A stretch of DNA of 64,000 nt from Daejeonella oryzae DSM 19973 (lineage in GTDB: Bacteria; Bacteroidota; Bacteroidia; Sphingobacteriales; Sphingobacteriaceae): positions 1,302,001 to 1,366,000 of the forward strand of contig NZ_AUHA01000002.1 in the NCBI RefSeq assembly GCF_000422945.1, read 5' to 3'. The notes under the pieces are model-generated. The model did not search any database, was not told the origin of the DNA, and was given only the letters and a program-made list of their open reading frames with translations. Below are positions 37,558 through 46,672 of the stretch, piece by piece. How positions within the stretch are numbered: the first letter of the stretch is position 1; the number at the start of each line of letters is the position of its first letter. A program made the translations under genes and the position numbers.

Positions 37558-39198
37558 TTATTGCGGCATCAGTTTTTTGTCAGATTTCTTAAATACCGAG
37601 TAAGGTAATAAAAGCAAAAGGCCAAAAATTCCGCTTCCAAAACATCCGGCATAAGCAATATAATCGCCATGCTTCACATAAAAGGTGAGCTGGTCATTCA
37701 GGTTTATATCTGCTTTTAAGGCTGTGGCTGTCCACCATGAAGATTGTTTTATAATATCTCCCCTCTGGTTTATAAATGCAGAAATACCTGTATTAGCAGA
37801 TCTGGCAACCCAGCGACGGGTTTCAATGGCTCTCAGTTTTGCATATTGTAAATGCTGATCTTTGCCGGAGGTATTTCCCCACCAGGCATCATTTGTTATA
37901 ATCGCAATAAATAATGCTCCTTTTTCTACATATTCGGCAACATATGCTCCCCATATAGATTCATAGCAGATCACGGGTGCAGCCCCAATTCCGCTTTGAG
38001 AATAAAAAACTGAGGGCGCATCCTGTTTGCCATATCCGCCTGTGGAACCTCCAAAATTGGCAAATACAGGTTTCATAAATGCCAGTGCTTCAGAAAAGGG
38101 AACCTGTTCAACACCGGGAACCAGCTTCGATTTATGATAGAACTGAACTTTCCCGCTATTTTCAAACTGTATTGCTGTGTTGAAGTAATCGGAATATTTA
38201 TTAATCTCTTTCTCAAATCGTGACGTTGGGGTTTTAGCAATATTATATAGAGCGTAACTTTCTATGCCGGATATCAAGTTGCCATTTTTATACTTAGCCA
38301 AAAACGGACTTATTTTTTTGAAATGAATACTTGAAAGTATATTTTTCTCATCTGTATAATCAGTAATCGCTGTTTCAGGCCAGATAAAATATTCGGTATT
38401 GGGCTGTGCTACAGAATCAGATAATCGAATCAGCTGATCTATCTGGGAACCCGAATTCATTGATCCATATTTTGCGTAGGGATCTATATTGGGTTGAACA
38501 ACCACAATATTAGCCGGATTTTCTTTTTCCTGATATCTGAAGTAAATAATAAGGGAACCTAATACAGGAATAAGGATATATGCAAGAGTTCCGAATAACA
38601 AGACCCCTTGTTGCTTTATTTTCATGGAATTTTTAAATCCAAGGTAAATTTCAAACAGGAGAATGTTGGAGACGAGAACCCAGAGAGTACCACCATAGGT
38701 GCCGGTGTATTCATACCACTGCACCAGATAATGACTTTTTGCGAAACCGTTTCCGAGATTCATCCAGGGAAACGCCAGATCCCAGCTTTGGTGTAAATAT
38801 TCATACCCGATCCAGAAACACACCAAGCCTGCAAAACTCCATGTCCGGCTAATTATGGTTCGCAAACGATAATATAACCAAAAAGCTAAAGTCATCAATA
38901 TGGCTGCAAGTCCAAAAGGAATAAGCGAAATTAAAATAGCTGTTGCGGTTGGCATAACCGCATTTAAAGAATTAAATACCCAATAAATGCTGGCCGTATT
39001 CCAGGTTAGGAATGTGATAAAACAAATTCTGAAAATGTATTTACTTTTCTTTTTAGTATCGGAATTGATAATACTTTCTATGGCTATTAATAATGGAATT
39101 AAAGCAATCAGTAATAAAATAGAAGTATATGGTATTGGCGGCCATGCGAGCCATAATAAGGCTGCACTTGTTAAAGCAAGAAAATAATTATTTTTCAT
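37558..39198 (-). CDS. lnt: apolipoprotein N-acyltransferase
   Basis: Adds the third acyl chain to the N-terminal Cys of lipoproteins in the inner membrane. The 546-residue product has several N-terminal membrane helices (about 1-215) and a periplasmic nitrilase-like domain from about 220 to 500 with the catalytic triad: Glu in YFIWPETAI, Lys in FYHKSKLVPGVEQVPF, and Cys in APVICYESIWG. A last helix follows near the C-terminus. It is the third of three minus-strand genes after rsmI and the PH-like/SHOCT gene. Confidence 0.95.
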   Translation of the reverse strand: MKNNYFLALTSAALLWLAWPPIPYTSILLLIALIPLLIAIESIINSDTKKKSKYIFRICFITFLTWNTASIYWVFNSLNAVMPTATAILISLIPFGLAAILMTLAFWLYYRLRTIISRTWSFAGLVCFWIGYEYLHQSWDLAFPWMNLGNGFAKSHYLVQWYEYTGTYGGTLWVLVSNILLFEIYLGFKNSMKIKQQGVLLFGTLAYILIPVLGSLIIYFRYQEKENPANIVVVQPNIDPYAKYGSMNSGSQIDQLIRLSDSVAQPNTEYFIWPETAITDYTDEKNILSSIHFKKISPFLAKYKNGNLISGIESYALYNIAKTPTSRFEKEINKYSDYFNTAIQFENSGKVQFYHKSKLVPGVEQVPFSEALAFMKPVFANFGGSTGGYGKQDAPSVFYSQSGIGAAPVICYESIWGAYVAEYVEKGALFIAIITNDAWWGNTSGKDQHLQYAKLRAIETRRWVARSANTGISAFINQRGDIIKQSSWWTATALKADINLNDQLTFYVKHGDYIAYAGCFGSGIFGLLLLLPYSVFKKSDKKLMPQ

Positions 39199-39231
39199 CC
39201 AAAAGGAATTGTTTTTATTGATGATAGAAAC

Positions 39232-39256
39232 CTTATCCCGGATTTAATGGGATAAG
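39232..39256 (-). other. intergenic hairpin between PH-like/SHOCT gene and lnt
   Basis: CTTATCCC (39232-39239) pairs perfectly with GGGATAAG (39249-39256) across a 9-base loop. It sits 10 bases downstream of the PH-like gene stop on the minus strand and 33 bases before lnt. The trailing T-run is weak, so partial termination or transcript processing is possible. Confidence 0.45.
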
Positions 39257-39266
39257 ATTTGAATAT

Positions 39267-39911
39267 CTAAAATTGGGACAGGATATCGGCTTTTTTACTT
39301 TCGTATTCCTCCTGGGTTATGAGTTGTTTTTCAAAAAGCGATTTAAGCTTTTTAAGCTTCAAGGTAACTTCATCCTCGGGTTCCGGAACAATTTCTGTGA
39401 TTTCCGGTTTGGCAATAAAAGGAATATGTTCTTCTTCAATTTCGGTATAGGAATCGTTTTCACCTAGATTATCCAGAGATAAATGAACTCTTCTGTCATC
39501 AATATCCTGATTGCGTTCCAGTTCTTTAATTTTTTCAAGCTGTTCATTACAAAACTGATATAGCTTGCGTGCCTGTACTTTTGGGATATAGTCTATAGCC
39601 AGGTTTTCTCCTTTTTGAGGAACGGTAATAAATTTTGATCCGAAAAATTCTTCTTTAAATGATACTTCTTTAATATCATTCCAGGTAAAAGTGACAAAGT
39701 TTGTGGTTAAACCCAGATTGCCCGGTAAACAAAAAACAATACGTTTATTAGTGACTGCTATGCAATCAGGAATTAACGTTACCGCAGGTTTTTTTTGAAT
39801 GGCCAGATAAATTATAGCTTCTCCCGAAGTGAGCATATCGCGTAATTTTATAAGTACTTTTTCCGCGGTTTTAGGGTCTTGCTCGTCTGTTAAATATTGT
39901 TCAATCCACAT
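39267..39911 (-). CDS. PH-like domain protein with C-terminal SHOCT motif
   Basis: A 214-residue soluble protein with no signal peptide. Residues about 30-125 look like a bacterial PH domain (bPH type): AIYLAIQKKPAVTLIPDCIAVTNKRIVF, LTTNFVTFTWNDIKEVSF, then a strand-helix end. The C-terminus (LKKLKSLFEKQLITQEEYESKKADIL) is a classical SHOCT oligomerisation motif. These proteins bind membranes or partners but have no known reaction. It lies between rsmI and lnt on the same strand. Confidence 0.78.
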   Translation of the reverse strand: MWIEQYLTDEQDPKTAEKVLIKLRDMLTSGEAIIYLAIQKKPAVTLIPDCIAVTNKRIVFCLPGNLGLTTNFVTFTWNDIKEVSFKEEFFGSKFITVPQKGENLAIDYIPKVQARKLYQFCNEQLEKIKELERNQDIDDRRVHLSLDNLGENDSYTEIEEEHIPFIAKPEITEIVPEPEDEVTLKLKKLKSLFEKQLITQEEYESKKADILSQF

Positions 39912-39985
39912 TTGTGTATTCTGTTTATAGTTTATTTAGAGAATTAATTTATCCTGATGCTTTTCAATATCGGTGTACCTTAACT

Positions 39986-40678
39986 TCATTCTTTACTTTT
40001 TTTAAGCGTTTTGCCTGCCACACAAATTACAAATTCTCCTTTTAAGGTGTGCGTTTCAAAATGTAATTTAATTTCTTCCAATGTTCCACGCACAGTTTCT
40101 TCAAATAATTTTGTGAGCTCACGCGATACCGATGCCTGCCTGTCGGGACCTAAATAAACAGCTAGTTCTTCCAAAGTTTTAAGAATACGATGTGGGGATT
40201 CATAAAATATCATCGTTCGCTCTTCATCCAGTAATTCTTTAAAACGGGTTTGACGCCCTTTTTTTACCGGCAAAAACCCTTCAAAAGTAAAGCGGTCCGC
40301 CGAAAGGCCAGAGTTGACCAAAGCAGGTACAAATGCGGTTGCACCGGGTAAACACTCTATATCAAGCTCATTTTTCAATGCTTCGCGAACTAGTAAAAAA
40401 CCCGGGTCAGAAATCGCCGGTGTGCCGGCATCTGAAATAAGCGCTACATTTTTACCTTCTTTTAAAAACCGGATAACTTCTGTAACGGATTTATGCTCAT
40501 TGTGCTGATGGTGAGAATACATTTTTTTATCGATTCCAAAATGCTTCAGCAAGGGGGCACTGGTACGGGTATCTTCAGCTAAAATAAAATCAACCTCTTT
40601 CAGAATCCGGATTGCTCTAAAAGTGATGTCTTCCAGATTACCAATGGGTGTAGGCACGAGATATAGTTTTCCGTTCAT
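39986..40678 (-). CDS. rsmI: 16S rRNA (cytidine-1402-2'-O)-methyltransferase
   Basis: SAM-dependent tetrapyrrole-methylase-fold enzyme that methylates the ribose of C1402 in the decoding centre. The 230-residue product has the RsmI signature LYLVPTPIGNLEDITFRAI at the N-terminus, AEDTRTSAPLLKHF, ALISDAGTPAISDPGF, the CLPGATAFVPALVNSGL loop and FYESPHRILKTLEEL. It is the shorter form lacking the C-terminal domain of E. coli RsmI. It is divergent from serS. Confidence 0.96.
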   Translation of the reverse strand: MNGKLYLVPTPIGNLEDITFRAIRILKEVDFILAEDTRTSAPLLKHFGIDKKMYSHHQHNEHKSVTEVIRFLKEGKNVALISDAGTPAISDPGFLLVREALKNELDIECLPGATAFVPALVNSGLSADRFTFEGFLPVKKGRQTRFKELLDEERTMIFYESPHRILKTLEELAVYLGPDRQASVSRELTKLFEETVRGTLEEIKLHFETHTLKGEFVICVAGKTLKKSKE

Positions 40679-40754
40679 TATTGTTTATCTGTAATTAAAT
40701 GGATGCAGTAAGGAAAAAAGTCCAGTCAGCAAACAGCAAACTCCAAACTGTTTA

Positions 40755-40762
40755 TATCTTTG
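40755..40762 (+). promoter_or_regulatory. putative -7 element upstream of serS
   Basis: TATCTTTG matches TAnnTTTG and ends 17 bases before the ATG at 40780. The element lies inside the 27-codon upstream extension of the reading frame, which helps to exclude the earlier ATG at 40699. Confidence 0.45.
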
Positions 40763-40779
40763 TGACAAAATTATTAGAG

Positions 40780-42051
40780 ATGCTGCAAGTTAGTTATATC
40801 CGCGAAAATAGGGAAGAAGTTTTAAATCGTCTGGCGGTTAAGAATTTTATTAGGCCAGAACTGATCGATCAGATTATAACTTTGGATGAAGAACGCAGGT
40901 TTGTGCAAAACCAAATGGATACTACGGCAGCAGAATCTAATGCTCTGGCAAAGCAAATTGGCGATTTAATGCGCCAGGGTAAAAAGGCTGAAGCAGAATC
41001 TGTAAAAGCTAATACAGCAGGATTAAAAGACCAGATCAGAGATCTAGGCAGCAAACTAACTGAACTTGAGGAGAAGCTTCAAAGTCAACTGATAATTCTT
41101 CCAAATTTGCCTCATCAATCTGTTCCTAAAGGTTTCGGTCCAGAAGAAAACGAAGTTGTTTTAGAATATGGCCAAATTCCGCAACTGCCTGATAATGCCT
41201 TACCGCATTGGGATTTGGCAGCAAAATATGATATTATAGATTTTGAGTTGGGTAATAAAATTGCAGGTGCAGGTTTTCCGGTTTATAAAGGGAAAGGTGC
41301 AAAACTTCAACGTGCCCTTATCAATTATTTTTTAGATAAAGCTGGTGAAGAGGCCTACCGCGAAATTCAGCCTCCAATAGTGGTTAATGAAGCTTCCGGA
41401 TTTGGTACCGGACAACTTCCCGATAAAGAAGGGCAGATGTATCATATCGGTATTGATAATTTATATCTGATCCCTACGGCTGAAGTTCCGGTTACAAATT
41501 TATACCGCGATGTAATTGTTAAGGAGGAAGAGCTGCCTATTCGGAATTGTGCCTACACTCCCTGTTTTCGTCGCGAAGCGGGATCTTACGGAGCTCATGT
41601 AAGGGGCTTAAATAGATTGCATCAGTTTGATAAGGTTGAACTCGTTCAAATTGCTCACCCTGATGAGAGTTATAAAATATTAGAAGAGATGAGCACATAC
41701 GTTCAGGGTTTATTAAAAGAACTTGGATTGCCGTACCGTGTTTTAAGTTTATGTGGCGGAGATATGAGTTTTACTTCATCAAAAACCTACGACATGGAAG
41801 TTTGGTGTGCTGCCCAGGCCCGCTGGCTGGAAGTGTCATCAGTCTCAAATTTTGAAAATTACCAGGCTAACCGTTTGAAGTTAAGATTTAAAGGTGCTGA
41901 AGGCAAGCCCCAGTTAGCGCATACGTTAAACGGAAGTGCCCTTGCTCTGCCCAGAATACTGGCTTCATTGCTGGAGAATAACCAAACTGAAAAGGGCATC
42001 AGTATCCCTGAAGTTTTAATTCCCTATACAGGCTTTAATCTCATCGATTAA
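40780..42051 (+). CDS. serS: seryl-tRNA synthetase
   Basis: Class II synthetase. From ATG 40780 (MLQVSYIRENREEVLNRL) the product is 423 residues, the usual length. It has the N-terminal tRNA-binding antiparallel coiled coil (about 25-105), the catalytic core with motif 2 (CAYTPCFRREAGSYG) and motif 3 (NGSALALPRILASLLENNQ). An earlier in-frame ATG at 40699 would add 27 residues with no counterpart in the family and would place a promoter element inside the coding region, so I reject it. Convergent genes do not follow; a 335-base gap comes next. Confidence 0.97.
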   Translation: MLQVSYIRENREEVLNRLAVKNFIRPELIDQIITLDEERRFVQNQMDTTAAESNALAKQIGDLMRQGKKAEAESVKANTAGLKDQIRDLGSKLTELEEKLQSQLIILPNLPHQSVPKGFGPEENEVVLEYGQIPQLPDNALPHWDLAAKYDIIDFELGNKIAGAGFPVYKGKGAKLQRALINYFLDKAGEEAYREIQPPIVVNEASGFGTGQLPDKEGQMYHIGIDNLYLIPTAEVPVTNLYRDVIVKEEELPIRNCAYTPCFRREAGSYGAHVRGLNRLHQFDKVELVQIAHPDESYKILEEMSTYVQGLLKELGLPYRVLSLCGGDMSFTSSKTYDMEVWCAAQARWLEVSSVSNFENYQANRLKLRFKGAEGKPQLAHTLNGSALALPRILASLLENNQTEKGISIPEVLIPYTGFNLID

Positions 42052-42386
42052 CCGTAACTTACAGAACTATTACACGGTTTAAAAACTTAATCAATCGTCT
42101 TCAGTTTGCAATAAGCTAAATTGAAGCGTTGTTATCTCTTTCTCTCTCTCCCTATTTCCCGGCAGCCTTATTCTTTGGCTGAGCAGGTTTTATGAAGACT
42201 TTTATTGCAAAATCGATTGGATTTAAAGTATTAATAACTGTTAAACAGGTATAAATACTCGATGCAATCTGTTAAACATAACTGATATTTGCTAGAGTTA
42301 ATTATTTGATTTTTTAACCGATGGTATAGTATATCAACTTTGGTTATTTATAAAGCCTAGTTAAATTGTAAATAATATTACCTGTT
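42052..42386. other. 335-base intergenic region, no gene seen
   Basis: AT-rich spacer between serS and the LuxR-type regulator, with a pyrimidine tract near 42140-42163 and a weak AACCGT/ACGGTT inverted repeat straddling the serS stop (42050-42079). It presumably carries the regulator promoter, but I find no full TTG/TAnnTTTG pair; TTTG at 42305 and CAACTTTG at 42335 are near misses with spacing slightly too long. Confidence 0.5.
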
Positions 42387-43037
42387 GTGATAAAAGTTTT
42401 ATTAGCGGAAGACCATAATATCGTACGCCACGGTATCAAATCTTTATTAGATAATGAATCTGATATGGAGGTGATAGCTGATGTGCGTAACGGGAAAGAA
42501 GCAATGCATGCTTTAGGCAATGGCGTACTTCCTAATATTATACTGGTAGATTTAAATATGCCGGAAATGGGGGGTATGGAATTAGTCAAAGAAGTGTCGC
42601 GGCAGTATTCAGAGGTCTTTAGTGTTGTTCTATCGATGACTGATCATGATCACTATGTTAATGAGGCTCTTATAGCGGGTGCAAAGGGTTATTTATTAAA
42701 AAATGTACAACAGGAAGAATTGATTTTTGCCATCAGGCATATTGCCGATGGTGGAAAGTATGTATGCAGTGAATTAGCTATGCGGATTATTTCCAGAGCA
42801 TCGCACTCATCTGATCAACATAATGGTGAGGGTACCGGAAATTTCGTTTTTACAAAAAGAGAGATGGAGGTGTTAAAATTAATTTCTGAGGGTTTCACCA
42901 ATAATGAAATTGCTGATAAATTATTTACCAGCCGGCGAACTGTTGAAGGGCATCGGCAAAGTTTAATTGAGAAAACAGGAGTTCCCAACTCTGCTGCACT
43001 TATTATGCATGCTTTTAGAGGAGGAATTCTAAAATAA
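42387..43037 (+). CDS. NarL/LuxR-family response regulator
   Basis: The 216-residue product has a receiver domain (acidic pair EDH at 8-10, phospho-acceptor Asp55 in LVDLNMPEMGG, Lys in GYLLKNV) and a C-terminal LuxR-type helix-turn-helix (FTKREMEVLKLISEGFTNNEIADKLFTSRRTVEGHRQ, residues about 150-187). It is a DNA-binding transcription factor. The start is GTG at 42387; no ATG is available upstream. No kinase gene is adjacent. The TPR histidine kinase at 44688 is the nearest, though its HisKA type would not normally pair with a NarL regulator. Confidence 0.93.
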   Translation: MIKVLLAEDHNIVRHGIKSLLDNESDMEVIADVRNGKEAMHALGNGVLPNIILVDLNMPEMGGMELVKEVSRQYSEVFSVVLSMTDHDHYVNEALIAGAKGYLLKNVQQEELIFAIRHIADGGKYVCSELAMRIISRASHSSDQHNGEGTGNFVFTKREMEVLKLISEGFTNNEIADKLFTSRRTVEGHRQSLIEKTGVPNSAALIMHAFRGGILK

Positions 43038-43519
43038 AAATTTGAAATCTTAAGGATCTCAAATATTGAGGTAAGTATTTTTCAATACATCTACTTATGA
43101 TCAACATCACCATAATACACTTAAACTCTTACTATCTCTGAATCCGAACCGATCTGGTTTTTGATCTACCACTACTATATTTTAAACTCTAAATAAATGC
43201 TGGGGTGTAACTTTCACACCCTGAATTTCAGATAATTAGACGAAAGAATATTTTGTTTGTATTTATTTTTTTCTATTTTTATACCCTGTTCACAGCTAAT
43301 TTTGGAGTGTAAACAGGGGCCTTATTTGGGATTTAAGGTCTTGGTAGTTTATAGAAATACGGAATGCAGGGGAGCATTCTTTTAATTAATAAAACTTTAA
43401 ATCTAAACCTCATAAAAATTAAACCGTAATTACCGTAATTAATATAGGTATTTGCACTATTTTATAACTTAATATTTTAATATAAATTTAATCAACCTAT
43501 AAACCTAATACCTATCACC
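43038..43519. other. 482-base intergenic region with several hairpins, no gene seen
   Basis: No open frame of note. I see CTCAA/TTGAG near 43058-43070 (possible weak terminator of the regulator gene); GGGTGT/ACACCC at 43203-43221; CCCTGTT-CACA pairing with GTGT-A-AACAGGG at 43284-43318; and CCTTA/TAAGG at 43320-43338. Such a cluster may be an RNA leader or small RNA upstream of the 107-residue gene. The region is otherwise AT-rich. Confidence 0.45.
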
Positions 43520-43843
43520 ATGAAAACAATTTTAACGCCTCACCTCCTCGGATTTCTTATTGAACGCGGTTACACGCACTGCCTGGCAAAAACTCAAAGT
43601 ATTTCTAAATCGAATGCTTCGGTTATGATCACTTTAACCCCAGTTAAAGTTAAACCGGTTTTGCATAATTTGCCTTTGGGCTACGATACCTATTACAAAA
43701 TAACCAGAGAGCCGATGCAAATGGCTGTTGGCATTGATGATACCGAAGTATACATTAGTTTAGAATTAAAGCAAAACAGATTTGTAGATACTTCTTCTGA
43801 TTCTAAAAAAGAAGTTGAAACTAATTCTTACGCTTTTGAATAG
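43520..43843 (+). CDS. uncharacterised 107-residue protein
   Basis: A soluble protein with no signal peptide, membrane segment or recognised domain. It starts MKTILTPHLLGFLIERGYTHC and continues with alternating beta-type segments (SVMITLTPVKVKP, DTYYKITREPMQMAVGI, TEVYISLELK) and a charged, Ser-rich tail. It sits alone, with a long structured upstream region and a perfect terminator close behind, so it is probably a real monocistronic gene. The function is unknown; no DNA-binding or enzymatic motif is visible. Confidence 0.6.
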   Translation: MKTILTPHLLGFLIERGYTHCLAKTQSISKSNASVMITLTPVKVKPVLHNLPLGYDTYYKITREPMQMAVGIDDTEVYISLELKQNRFVDTSSDSKKEVETNSYAFE

Positions 43844-43870
43844 AAACCTACATTAACATCTGCCTATAAA

Positions 43871-43906
43871 ACAAAATGCCGCTGATAACAGCGGCATTTT
43901 GTTTTA
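43871..43906. terminator. bidirectional terminator after the 107-residue gene
   Basis: ACAAAATGCCGCT (43871-43883) pairs perfectly with AGCGGCATTTTGT (43890-43902), a 13-base stem with a 6-base loop, followed by a T-rich tail. On the minus strand the A-rich left arm gives an equivalent tail for the convergent DUF4112 gene. Confidence 0.88.
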
Positions 43907-43913
43907 TAACAAT

Positions 43914-44375
43914 TTAGAACTGGGCCAGCATCCAGCTGGTCAATTGCCACATAATATATACGATTGAAATAATAAAAATTGAAAATATAATTATCAGTAT
44001 TGTTATAATTCCTCGTCCGCTTCCTGTGTGTTTTCCTTCCTGATAATGTTCTTTTAATAATCTTAAATTTTTGGTATTGGATTTATACGCAAAATCAAAG
44101 ATGTTACCAATTAATGGAATGGCACCTATAGTTGTATCAACGAGTACGTTTAAAGACATCATAATCAATAACTTTCTGCTTGCCCCGTATTTAGCCATCG
44201 TTGCGATTAAAACAATAGAAACTGCAAAAGTTGAGAGGTTGCCTGCAAATGGAATTAAATTTAAGATTGGATCTAAACCGAATCTAAAGTTTGTACCCGG
44301 GAGGCGAAACTTATCATCCATTAGTTTTGAAACATATTCAATCCATTTAATATTGGAATTATTTACAGTTTGCAT
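43914..44375 (-). CDS. DUF4112 membrane protein
   Basis: From ATG 44375 (MQTVNNSN) the product is 153 residues; a TTG two codons earlier is also in frame. It matches the DUF4112 pattern: LMDDKFRLPGTNFRFGLDPILNLIPFAG, then a membrane helix, NVLVDTTIGAIPLIGNIFDFAYKSNTKNLRLL, and a C-terminal membrane helix. About three hydrophobic segments indicate an inner-membrane protein. The function of the family is unknown. It is convergent with the 107-residue gene. Confidence 0.85.
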   Translation of the reverse strand: MQTVNNSNIKWIEYVSKLMDDKFRLPGTNFRFGLDPILNLIPFAGNLSTFAVSIVLIATMAKYGASRKLLIMMSLNVLVDTTIGAIPLIGNIFDFAYKSNTKNLRLLKEHYQEGKHTGSGRGIITILIIIFSIFIISIVYIMWQLTSWMLAQF

Positions 44376-44381
44376 ATTCAA

Positions 44382-44687
44382 ATCGAGTTTACAGGTTACT
44401 GTATTAATTACTGTGCCATAATTAAAAATAATGTTAGACTTAATACCCGAATAAATTGAAAATTAAATATGTATTAGAAATAATATCAACTAAGTGTAAA
44501 ATACAACATTAAATTACTCTGAATGGGCAAGTATTTATTCATTCTTAAACTCTAAAGATATTTAAATTGATTTATAAAAAAATTATATAACTCTATATTA
44601 ACAATAGTTGTAAAGTAGAATTTATTTCCAGATATTCGGAAACTATAATCTTGTGAAAGCGTATATAGCCCATATTAACCAACTACA
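44382..44687. other. 306-base divergent intergenic region, no gene seen
   Basis: Very AT-rich spacer between the minus-strand DUF4112 gene and the plus-strand TPR kinase. It should hold both promoters. TAATCTTG at about 44646-44653 is one mismatch from the -7 consensus for the kinase, but no TTG element is at the right distance. Nothing else stands out. Confidence 0.45.
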
Positions 44688-46652
44688 TTGAATATTACTA
44701 CCGTTAGCTCCCTGCTTTCTACAATTAACAATTATCAAAAGTCAATTTTTGTATTTGCAGGCCTGCTAATTCTTTCTTGCCAAACCCTACAAGCTCAAAA
44801 TAAAGTTTTGGATAGCTTAAGAATTAAAGCAGAGTTGAAAACAACTCTTAATGATTCAAATAAGGTTATTCTGTTAAATGATATTGCCTATAAATTTTGT
44901 TTTATCAATTTAAATCAGCTTCATAATTATTCGAAAAAAGCTCTTGAATTATCAAAAAGACTTAATTATATAAATGGAATTGCAGGTTCCTACAAAAATA
45001 TAGGGTTGTATTATATGCTCAAGGATGCAAATCCGCTGGCGCTGGATTATTTCGATAAATCATATAAACTTTACAAGAGTGTTAATAACCGGGCAGGTGC
45101 AGTTCGGGCGCTGAATAACAGTGGCTACTATTACTCTGTGATAAAAGACTATGAGGAGGGGATCAGATATTACAGGCTGGCAGAAAGACAGGCCAAAGGT
45201 ATTAAAGAACCCAATTTAAAAGCAATTTGGGTGGGTAATATTGGAAATAATTATGAAGCTCTTGGTCAGCTTGATTCTGCTTATGTTTATTATCAGAGGA
45301 TGATTTCTTTGGCATCTACGAAAGATACAGATTATCTTCTTGGAAGTGCTTATGCGAATTTAGCCTCATATCAATTAAAAAAGGGAAAATATAATCAGGC
45401 GATCCAAATTGCCGAGAAGGTATTTGCATTAAATCAATTAGATGATAATCATCCAAATCAGGAATTATCGGATATTAATATGATTTTGGGTAAAGCTCAT
45501 TTTAAATTGGGCAATTACGAAAAGTCCCGCAAGTTTTTTGAGAAGAGTAATGAAATCGCAAAAAACGTAGAGTATTCTGAAATCATCATCGAAAACTATT
45601 ATAATTTCTACCGTTTGGATTCTTTGGAGGGCGATAGTAAGGCGGCGCTCAAAAACTTCCTGGTTTATTCGCAACTCCGCGATAGTTTAACAAATGCCAA
45701 TAAAAACCGCCGAATTGCTTACTATCAGATAAAATTCCAATCAGAAAAAAGCGAGGCAGAAAATCAGAGATTACGAAAAGAAGAAGAGAAAAATAAAGCC
45801 TACATAAGCAGTCAGCAAACCCGGGTAATAACTTTGGGAGTAGCGGTATTCTTTGTATTAATTGCAGTTTTTATATTAAGCCGTGTTAATCATCGCATGG
45901 AGAGTAAAAATAAGATTATTAAGCAGCAGAATAAAAAGCTTGAAGAGGCCAACCTGGTAAAAAACACCTTGTTTTCTGTTATTGCACATGATCTCAGGAC
46001 GCCATTCTCTCATATTATTCCTCTTCTGGAGATGATAGAAAAAGATCAGATGGATCAGTCGGATTTTAAAGAGCTTGCTCCGCTGATAAAAGTTAATTTT
46101 TTAGATAACTTATTGTTGGTAGATAACCTTCTGTTATGGGCCAAAAGCCAGCTTGAAGGATTTAAGGTTAATCTTCAGCCCTTTAACACCTTTAAACTGG
46201 GAGAGGAGCTGAAGCAGTTTTTTAAGGAGTCTTCATCTCAGAAAAACATTACTATTGAGAATTATATAGATGAAAACACCGGGATTCTTGCAGATAGAGA
46301 AACTATAAAAATCGTATTGAGAAACCTTCTGTCTAATGCTATAAAGTTTACATCAGAAGGTGGTAAGATAAAAATGGAAAGCCGGATTTCTGATGATACT
46401 GCTACAATATCTGTTACAGATACCGGAGTAGGAATAAATCAGAAAGATGTAGAAAACCTTTTTACGCTGATTAATTATACAACTTTGGGTACTTCAAATG
46501 AAAAAGGTACGGGCATGGGACTAAAAATCTGTAAAGATTTTATAGAACTTAACAACGGAACTATACAGGTAGAAAGTGTCAAGGATGTTGGAACCACTTT
46601 TTCGTTTACACTGCCATTTATAAAAGAGGCAGAAAACGCTGCGCTGGTTTAA
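44688..46652 (+). CDS. TPR-domain sensor histidine kinase
   Basis: The 654-residue product has a signal-like N-terminus (IFVFAGLLILSCQTLQAQ), a periplasmic block of TPR helices (about 60-330), a coiled region, one membrane helix (VITLGVAVFFVLIAVFILSRV, about 380-400), then a cytoplasmic HisKA with His434 (SVIAHDLRTPFSHI) and HATPase (NLLSNAIKFTSEGG, DTGVGI, GTGMGLKIC). This layout is common in Bacteroidota. The start is TTG at 44688; no ATG precedes the signal segment. No response regulator is adjacent. The stimulus is unknown. It faces the kinase-like orphan gene convergently, with 20 bases between stops. Confidence 0.92.
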   Translation: MNITTVSSLLSTINNYQKSIFVFAGLLILSCQTLQAQNKVLDSLRIKAELKTTLNDSNKVILLNDIAYKFCFINLNQLHNYSKKALELSKRLNYINGIAGSYKNIGLYYMLKDANPLALDYFDKSYKLYKSVNNRAGAVRALNNSGYYYSVIKDYEEGIRYYRLAERQAKGIKEPNLKAIWVGNIGNNYEALGQLDSAYVYYQRMISLASTKDTDYLLGSAYANLASYQLKKGKYNQAIQIAEKVFALNQLDDNHPNQELSDINMILGKAHFKLGNYEKSRKFFEKSNEIAKNVEYSEIIIENYYNFYRLDSLEGDSKAALKNFLVYSQLRDSLTNANKNRRIAYYQIKFQSEKSEAENQRLRKEEEKNKAYISSQQTRVITLGVAVFFVLIAVFILSRVNHRMESKNKIIKQQNKKLEEANLVKNTLFSVIAHDLRTPFSHIIPLLEMIEKDQMDQSDFKELAPLIKVNFLDNLLLVDNLLLWAKSQLEGFKVNLQPFNTFKLGEELKQFFKESSSQKNITIENYIDENTGILADRETIKIVLRNLLSNAIKFTSEGGKIKMESRISDDTATISVTDTGVGINQKDVENLFTLINYTTLGTSNEKGTGMGLKICKDFIELNNGTIQVESVKDVGTTFSFTLPFIKEAENAALV

Positions 46653-46672
46653 ATTTATTCTCAAAACTTAGT

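Noticed and set aside
40699-40779. 27-codon N-terminal extension of serS from an upstream ATG
   Set aside because: No family counterpart, and a TAnnTTTG promoter element lies inside it.
42050-42079. AACCGT/ACGGTT inverted repeat as the serS terminator
   Set aside because: Only six pairs, an 18-base loop and no T-run; too weak to call.
42387-46652. The LuxR-type regulator and the TPR histidine kinase as a two-component pair
   Set aside because: They are about 1.6 kb apart with two unrelated genes between, and HisKA kinases rarely pair with NarL-type regulators.
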